64,000 bases of DNA from Amia ocellicauda (taxonomy: Eukaryota > Chordata > Actinopteri > Amiiformes > Amiidae). A program made the translations under genes and the position numbers. This document shows, piece by piece, positions 57,101-64,000 of this stretch. The stretch spans positions 15,544,520 to 15,608,519 of the forward strand of contig NC_089868.1 in assembly GCF_036373705.1 (NCBI RefSeq), read 5' to 3'. The notes under the pieces were generated by a model that saw only the letters and a list, made by a program, of their open reading frames with translations, was not told the DNA's origin and did no database searches. Numbering within the stretch: the stretch's first letter is position 1; each line of letters opens with the position of its first letter.

Positions 57101-60100
57101 CTTTTGCAAGATTTATTATTGTTTTAAACCATTTGAAAGTGAACTAATGAATAAGCAACACAAGTTAAAATGATTTGCTTGACTTCATTCAGAAAGCTTG
57201 GGACAAACATAGCTTTGCCTAACAATCTGCAGTATTTAATATCAGTGTTTTTTATCAGTGTATCATTGTATTCAATCTCTTGTCTTACCCTGCAGGCACC
57301 AAAAGTGCTCTCTATCCCTGGTAGTCTACAGCACACCCTGGAAGAAAGAATAGAAATGTACAAGACTGCAATTGCTAATGCTAAGACAGCAGGAGAGTCA
57401 ACTAAAGCCCGGCGATATGAGAGGGGCCTTAAGGTAAGGTGGTTGAAGACAGTTGGGTTGTTGGGCCAGAATAACCAGAATGGTTGCGTGATTCCCTTTT
57501 ACTGCAGTGAAAATGTCTTTTGTTTCAAACACAGACCCTGGAGACGATGCTGACCTCTGTGAAGAAGGGAAAAAACATAAACGAAGCAGAAATACCACCA
57601 GCAGTGGCCACTGGGAAACCAGCAGGTCCAGGAGGAGCTTTAGATCAGCAGTCCACGCCTGGCAACAGCCCCGAGGTGAGCGTCACAGCTGAAGGCGAGG
57701 AGTCTGTCTCTTCCCCGGGATCTGCTACCACCCCAGAGATGCCAGCACAGATCAGTCCAACAGTGGAGAAGGGATGCAGCACAGACAGGAGGCAAGATGG
57801 CACTACAGGTAAATCTGGAGTGAGAGAAGTCGCATCATCTCAAGCAGCTCAAGCTTAGTCAGAAATGCTCCGCTTCATCTATTGGTTCATCTATTCCCTG
57901 TGCTTTCTCTCTGTCTCTCAAATCAGACGCTAACCGTGAAGCTACTAAGGCACTGCTGCTTGGAAGGCAGAGGGAGTATAAAATAGCAGCCGTGAAGGCC
58001 AAGCAAGATGGAGACCTGGACAAGGCCAAACAGTTCCTGAAGATCAACAAGGTGAGATGGGGTTGTGGATCTTTTCCAGTCTAGGTGGTGGAGGGGGGCA
58101 CTAGCATTGTTTAGCCAGCGAGTGTTTAGGGCCACAGCAGTTTGTGAAGGACATCATCAATGATTTCTTGATTCTGGTGGGCTAAGGGTGGATTAGTGAC
58201 GTACACATGTTAATGGTATGGATTATTGTGCATGTGTATACTGCAGAATGCATAAGTTTGTTAAGTGATTGATTTGTGTGAATTAGTACAGCGTGGTTTA
58301 AAATTCAAGAAATATCTGCTTCCTAACAAGACTTTAATATATTTTCTTGTTGTTTGCTCTCTCACTTGTTGCATCTCTGGAGGGTTGAGAGTTATGTGAG
58401 ATTGTGGTTTTCCTCCTGCTGAGATTATTTGTCTGAATAGCCATCTTCCACAGACACTTAGTGCCATGTAATTTCCTCTTGTTCCTTTCTCATGAGCCTT
58501 TTCCAAATGCTGTTCTGCTTCAACAGTTCTTTAATCGGTTCCGAAATCACAGGAAGATTTTCTCGATAAAAACATCTCTTTTAAACAGTTTTCTTTTTTT
58601 AATAGCCTCTGGTTTCAAGCTGTGCCTATCAGCATGAACACAGAATTGAATTGAATTCATACTCTGCTCTATTTAAATGGCAACAAGAGACAACTTGTAT
58701 TATAGTCAGCGTTAAATTAAAAGTGCATCCTCTTTAAATTAAAAATGTAAACGTGTCTTTTTGGCATATGGTGTTGAATGGCAAATGTAAATTTAAGTTA
58801 ATGTAAGATAGTTGTACACCTTGTAGTATGTACATGGTGTAAGTCTTTTTAACACCAGTGTGTCATCTATAGAAATGTATGTTGTATACATGTGAAAGAA
58901 GATCTGTACTCTTGTGTTTGGGGAACAGACATTTGATGCAGTGATCGAAGCTCTGGAGAATGGGAAACCCATTGATCTGAGCAACCTGCCACCCCCTCCT
59001 GGAGGTATGAATTAATTCCAGCATTAGTCCAGGGTTAGCAAATATTTATTTGAAATTCTGCAATATCCATACGCTGTTAGCAGCTTTAGTGTAATTCGTC
59101 TAGACTATGGTTTGTGAAATTGCTTCAGTAACCCAAGGCTTGGTCGATCTCGGCTGATAGGAGAACTCCTGACATTTTCACATTGGTCAAGCTTATGAAT
59201 TAAGTAGAATTAGGGCTGTGCTTCCCCGATGGCTGCCTGCATCCGAGCTGTCTCCATGTGACCGAAATACAAATCCAGCAGAACAATTACAGGCTTATTG
59301 AGGAAGCAGAATGTCAGCTGGCATTTGGGCAGATAAATTGTGTAAACAGACATGATCTTATGGAGGTTAGCAAAGCTGTCATTACCAATAGTTTTTTTTT
59401 TTTGCATAAAAATACAAAATTTGGAGGGGTAAATCTAAAGCAATAGAGCTAATTTCATTATTTTCAGCATTTAAAATCCTAAAGACAACCTATTTTCCAG
59501 TGCCTCATCGTGAAATATGGATATTTTATTTTTTTCTTCATGTCAGTATAGATTAAACCAGTATTTGCACAGTTATCGGAATACCTGATAAACACTTGCA
59601 TCACAGAGTTTCTTCTGTTTCAGCCGTGGAAATCAAAAATGCAAAGCCTTCCCCCTCCCGGACAACAGGTGGTGCTGTGGAGGAAAATGTTCCCTTGCAG
59701 GCAGCAGACAGCATGCCTACTTCAGGTAAAAGACAATTCTGGGACTGGATCTGAGAACGAGACTTCATAAATGATCTTATGAAATGGAATTGTGGTTTAT
59801 GCACATTAACATGCCCTACAGAGGTTGTCTTTGGTTTAATGACATAAGTGACCTTTGTCTCTTTCAGCTGGCCCTCCTCAGCCCAAAGATGTGCTGGAGG
59901 CATTGGAACAGAGGATGGCCAAGTATAAAGAGGCCTGCGCTCAAGCCAAGTCCAGCGGAGATGACCGCAAGGCCAGAATGCATGACCGCATAGCGAAGGT
60001 GAGGGCTTGGACCAAAAGGAATAGCTCACTGAGAGGTTCATGGGAATGCTGGGGTAACGATTAGGTTTTTTAACTTGACATTGACGCTAACTCTCCCCCT

Positions 60101-63100
60101 CTGACATAGCAATACCAGAGTGCCATCCGCACTCACAAAGCTGGAAGACCTGTCAACTTTGATGAGCTGCCCATCCCACCAGGTAAGATCCCAAACCCTG
60201 CCCCCTCACCGGCCTCACAATCTGGTAAACAGCAAAACAACAATGGCATTGCAAAGCTGTAAAAGATCACAACAATACTTGTGTCAAAATAATAATTGTT
60301 GTATACTGTGGGCTACTGTGTACTAGCTGCAGATAGTAACACACATTTCATTACATACACTGAACCGTGTAGTGTAGTAACAGCGTGATGAATTACAGAT
60401 GCTCACTAGGGGAGAGATCAGTTGCCTGTGGTGCTTGATGTTGCCAGGGGGTATTCCTGGGGGCACCACGGGCTCTGACTGCAGCTGTAAGTGGCAGTGC
60501 TCTGAGGCACTGAGCTTCAGTCTCCACTACAGGCATGTGTAGGTGCTGTGTGTGAGATTGAATGCCATGCTGCTGTCCCTGCAGGCTTTCCTCCAATCCC
60601 AGGGCAGGAAGGGGCCGGGCCGGAGCAGGGCATCGCCGCGGTGCTGGAGACTGCCTCGAGACTGGCCACAGACACGGGCAAGGAGCTGGAAGACGACGAC
60701 GCGGGAGAGGAGGACGAACACCAGGAGGTAGGCCGCTGTCCCCACAGTATTTGAAGTAGTAGTATGATTGTCTTCTTCAAAGTACTTCAAGGCATAGATC
60801 CCAGCGCTTTCACTTGCATTCATTAATTCCCCGTTACTGGTTATGATTGAAAAGGCTCTGATGAAAAGACAGATTACTTCTTCCTACTGTCAGGGTCAGA
60901 CTTTGTGTTTTTCCTCTCTGGCAGAACAAGCCGCCCAAGAAGCCCATGCTGGCAGTGCCACCCACAGTTGCCAGCACTAGTAAGGGCCCGTCCCCTGGAC
61001 AGCCACGGAGGATTGCCCCCTCCCCTTCAACAGAAAGCCATGCGCTCTCTCCAACAGGTACCCGTCACAGTTTCTCAAACCACACTGGCAGTGCAGCCCA
61101 ACATTGTGGCTTATTCTGTTCACTAATGTAACGTTTATATAATCTGTCATATCGTCACCGTGACGCACTTTCTTCTCCACAGCTCAGCAGCAGCTGGACT
61201 TCCTGGAGGGCCGTAGGAAGCAGTACATGAAGGCGGCTCTGCAGGCCAAGCAGAAGAACGACATGGAGCAGGCCAGGATCTTCCTCCGGACTGCCAAGGG
61301 CTTTGAACCCATGATCGAGGCTGCCAAGAGCGGGCAGGCAGTTGACATCTCCAAGGTACCGTCAGCCAAGACACAGGGTCAAGGTCAAGAAACCAGCCAG
61401 GCCTTCTAAAACCGTTTCACAGGTTTACTGTTGGCGTCATAGTCATGTGACATGGCTGGCATTGATTAGCTTTTACTGCTATGAAGAAAGGATACATTCA
61501 TTGGTTTATCCCTTATTAAGTATTAAGCTGTAGAATGCTTTGCAACTCCGCATTGAAAATAAGATGTGTAATTACAGATGTCAATAGTATTTTTGTGAAA
61601 ATTGTATACCTGATCTGCAAAATTCTGCTTTTGATAGGGAGTATGTTGATGCTGTATATTACTGTGTTTTAGTGTTCAGGCTTCTATCTTGTGCTATCCT
61701 TTGTATTATGTTCAGGTGCCATCTCCCCCTGGTGATGAAGATGGGGACTTCATCTTGGTGCATCACAGTGACGTACAGATCTCGGAGAAGGCTGAGGACG
61801 TTTACACTCCGCTTCTCAAGATTTTGAAGGAACAGTACAATGTGAGTAATGCAGGACAGCATGTACTTATCAGATGAGAGATCCCAGGCATTTTAAAATC
61901 CATAATTCTAGTGTGAAACAGTGTTTGAAAGTTAAGGATATGTATTTTTTAAATCACTTTCTAATCAATCATGTCCTCATCAAGTTTGGAAACCTTTAAC
62001 AATGTGGAACCTTAATGTTATTTGAAACTTTGAAAAAATATAAATATATTATTAGTTAAAATTAAATCTTTAAGAGATTGTTGCTCGATTTTCAGGACCT
62101 TAGCGTCTTTTGGGTTTTTGTTCAATTACATTTTCTCTCCACTGAAATAAAAACAAGTTCAGTTGAAATTGCACAGCAGTGGAACATAAGGTTATTGATA
62201 ACATTGTTACTCACCAGTTGGGTGGTCCTATTGGTATTTTTCAAAAACTCCTGTGTCCCAGCCGATCAGGTAAGATATCCTTATTATATCAGGTTGAGGA
62301 CTTGTGATTATTATTGAAAGACAGTAATACATTTTTCCTCTGCTTCTCCTGTTTTCCTTTTCAGAAATGTATGACGTACTCTAAGCAGTTCACACACCTT
62401 GGGAATATAACAGAAACGACAAAGTAAGTCGGCAGATCAGTTACCTGTAGGTGTGTCCTTAAAAACGGACCGTTCGGGGATTGTCAGCCTGGCTGAAGAC
62501 GGAAGTTGCCGTTGGCTGTAAAATCATTGTGATTGCGGCTCTTCCTAAAGGGAAGGAAATCTGAGACCGAGCTTCAAAAAGGACTTCATTTGTTTGAGAT
62601 AGCTGATAGAGCTCATATTTAAAGTGACATGGAAATGTGGCCTTAAGAGCTTGGACTGCACAGTGTCTGGGCTCTGCTGAGTGTGTGTCTCCTGCAGTCA
62701 CAGAGAGAGCAGCACCATCTATTGTGTGCCTAGTGCACTTAGTGTTTGTTGTCCTCATTCCTGAAGTTTGCTGGAAATTCAGCTGCCTGTCCCTTGATAC
62801 CAATTAAAGCTCCTCACCATATCTGGCTTCTATCTTATCCATGATCTTATCCTGATGCTTCAACCCTAAACTGGCAAAAGAGGAAATCCCTGGCTGTAAT
62901 CACTTTCTGATTAACAGTTGTATCAGTATTTCGATCTTTGATCCCTCGTTTTCTGATAAACATCTTCTGTTGAGCAACAGCTTCTTTGTTCTTTGTGTGT
63001 TGTCCCGATGATGGAAGCTGTATGTCTACATTCAGGTGGTGGGCTGCACAGGTGTGCTTGGGGGTGTTATTGTTTCCTGTTCTCTTGTGCAAAACACCAA

Positions 63101-63967
63101 TTCACCATTCTGCACTATTCCTCTATATTCAGGTTTGAGAAAATGGCAGAAAGCTGTAAGAAAAACATGGAGATTCTGAAACTGGCACAGACTCAGGGAC
63201 TCGACCCGCCGAAGTACCACTTTGAAGAGCGGACCTACAAGACCTTGAGGTGGGCAGGGATGCAACTGCTTTGTTTAAAAAAAAAATATATATATATATA
63301 TATGTAGTAGCTTTTTTTAGATCTAAAAGAACAGTGTATCTCCTGTGTTTACACAAAGATTTAATCATAGCTTAACCCAAAGGCCAAGCAATTATGAAAC
63401 AGATTAGTTTGGGAAGTGGGGATTGAATGCATTTCACCTAATGCATTTTTAAATTATTCTTTGTGGTAAATGCTGGCCCAGTTTGTAGGTTTTATAACTG
63501 GCCCATTTAAACCAATGTTTGTGTTGTTTCCGGCTCTCTCTCCCTGCAGGATATTCCCAGAGCTCAGCAGCACCGAGATGGTGGTTGTCATTGTTAAAGG
63601 GATCAATCTGCCCGCTCCTCACGGTAAGAGCTGGGGCCTTCCTCAACCACAGACACTGTTAATTTCGATGAGTCAGAATGTGTTTCTCGTCCACCCGATT
63701 AATCATTGAAAAGATGGTGCTGGGAGCCAGTCGATGTATTTCTTATGAATCACATCGTGTGACTCCTATTGTAATAAGATTAGGATGCTCTCCAGGAATT
63801 GATGTCAAGAGGCATGACTTCTGAATGAAGGGATTGCTGAGTGATTGGTAATAACTTTTCTTCATATTTTGTTTAAGAAAAACCCTTCGCTGCCCTTATG
63901 TGTTGCAGGTATAGCAACAAATGATCTGGATGCTTACGTGAAATTTGAATTCCCATATCCCAGTACG
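54187..63967 (+). CDS. cc2d1b: Coiled-coil and C2 domain protein 1B (5' part, 19 exons; runs off the window)
   Basis: Exons are 54187-54252, 54753-54897, 56158-56258, 56391-56522, 57296-57433, 57535-57808, 57927-58051, 58929-59004, 59624-59725, 59868-59998, 60110-60182, 60585-60727, 60925-61057, 61183-61355, 61716-61841, 62365-62423, 63133-63249, 63550-63623 and 63909-63967. All are GT-AG and in phase, giving 749 codons. The product starts [10 protein letters not shown]. Four DM14 repeats lie at about residues 149-205, 286-350, 387-455 and 547-605, each with a YK-A--AK pattern and a [11 protein letters not shown]-type end. The block [18 protein letters not shown] precedes the C2 domain, which begins about residue 700 (FPELSSTEM...VKGINLPAP). 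The family binds CHMP4 ESCRT-III subunits through DM14 and regulates membrane scission. CC2D1B rather than CC2D1A is inferred from linkage to genes that lie on human 1p. The last exons and stop lie beyond 64000. Confidence 0.95.
54957..55852 (+). mobile_element. Tc1/mariner-type transposon, internally deleted
   Basis: An 896-bp element lies in cc2d1b intron 2, about 60 bases after the exon 2 donor. Perfect 29-bp terminal inverted repeats (caccgatcagccataacatt...) are at 54957-54985 and 55824-55852, flanked on both sides by the TA dinucleotide that Tc1/mariner elements target. The inside carries a broken transposase gene missing its central catalytic part. The perfect ends suggest fairly recent insertion or mobilisation in trans by a full-length relative. 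Confidence 0.95.
55105..55820 (+). pseudogene. Tc1/mariner transposase remnant with central deletion
   Basis: The N-terminal helix-turn-helix region ([18 protein letters not shown], then a second DNA-binding part ending near VHRSLLRMG) reads to WSDES at 55559-55573, which holds the first catalytic aspartate. Immediately after, near 55574-55580, the sequence joins in another frame to the C-terminal block [15 protein letters not shown], which holds the catalytic glutamate, and ends at the TAG at 55818-55820. The segment with the second catalytic aspartate is absent. From the family's usual spacing roughly 100 or more codons are missing. The original start region (ATG at 55105) is also out of frame with the rest, with stops in between. 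It cannot be active. Confidence 0.9.
56523..57295 (+). other. cc2d1b: cc2d1b intron 4, nothing embedded
   Basis: AT-rich intron with no recognised repeat, RNA gene or exon. Confidence 0.7.
58052..58928 (+). other. cc2d1b: cc2d1b intron 7, nothing embedded
   Basis: An intron with clear donor AAG|gtgaga and acceptor gggaacag. No other feature is recognised. Confidence 0.7.
59005..59623 (+). other. cc2d1b: cc2d1b intron 8, nothing embedded
   Basis: AT-rich intron with a short T-run near 59391-59403. No other feature is recognised. Confidence 0.7.
60183..60584 (+). other. cc2d1b: cc2d1b intron 11, nothing embedded
   Basis: An intron between the two exons that end the third DM14 module and start the acidic linker. 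No repeat or RNA gene is recognised. Confidence 0.65.
61356..61715 (+). other. cc2d1b: cc2d1b intron 14, nothing embedded
   Basis: An intron after the fourth DM14 exon. No recognisable internal feature. Confidence 0.65.
61842..62364 (+). other. cc2d1b: cc2d1b intron 15, nothing embedded
   Basis: AT-rich intron without recognisable features. The acceptor is ccttttcag. Confidence 0.65.
62424..63132 (+). other. cc2d1b: cc2d1b intron 16, nothing embedded
   Basis: A 0.7-kb intron with short open frames on both strands but no family signal. Confidence 0.65.
63250..63549 (+). other. cc2d1b: cc2d1b intron 17 with a short (TA)n
   Basis: Contains an A-run followed by a short TA dinucleotide tract at about 63288-63303. 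Nothing else is recognised. Confidence 0.65.
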
Positions 63968-64000
63968 GTGAGTATGTTTTGTAGAAGTTTAATCTTTAAG

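Overview
The window is eukaryotic and most likely from a ray-finned fish. It has vertebrate multi-exon genes with GT-AG introns, a Tc1/mariner element with fish-type ends, a CR1-like LINE with an 8-bp 3' tail repeat, and several copies of dispersed repeats common in fish. The repeat mix would suit a non-teleost or early-branching teleost lineage, but the species cannot be fixed from this sequence.

Four vertebrate protein-coding genes can be reconstructed exon by exon with consistent reading phase. (1) mob3c, minus strand, coding span 4011-10198, 3 coding exons, 216 aa, complete. (2) elovl1, plus strand, coding span 40915-45253, 7 coding exons, 307 aa, complete. (3) cdc20, minus strand, coding span 48164-52529, 10 coding exons, 500 aa, complete. 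(4) cc2d1b, plus strand, from 54187 to the window edge, 19 exons seen covering 749 codons, 3' end missing. elovl1 and cdc20 converge tail to tail. cdc20 and cc2d1b diverge from a shared upstream region (about 52950-53750) rich in inverted CCAAT boxes, CHR-like hexamers and a 22-bp inverted repeat.

Layout: 52-1110, truncated CR1-like LINE; 1111-2880, no gene seen; 2884-10211, mob3c with its probable 3' UTR; 10212-34560, a long stretch without a recognisable coding gene, holding a dispersed repeat plus SINE-like element (18490-19035), a CpG-rich promoter-like patch (21640-21960), a small hAT-like MITE (23514-23636) and AT-rich sequence; 34560-40890, probable elovl1 promoter, noncoding first exon and first intron, with a long (TA)n tract; 40891-45671, elovl1 body; 45672-48072, intergenic; 48073-53000, cdc20; 53000-64000, cc2d1b, with an internally deleted Tc1/mariner copy in its second intron.

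The genes are housekeeping or regulatory: a MOB-family adaptor, an ER very-long-chain fatty acid elongase, the mitotic APC/C activator and an ESCRT-III regulator. They do not form a functional pathway; what links them is conserved vertebrate neighbourhood. I found no convincing undescribed biological system. The most interesting items are the architecture of the shared cdc20/cc2d1b promoter, substitutions at normally conserved positions in cdc20, and several small repeat or palindrome structures in noncoding DNA.
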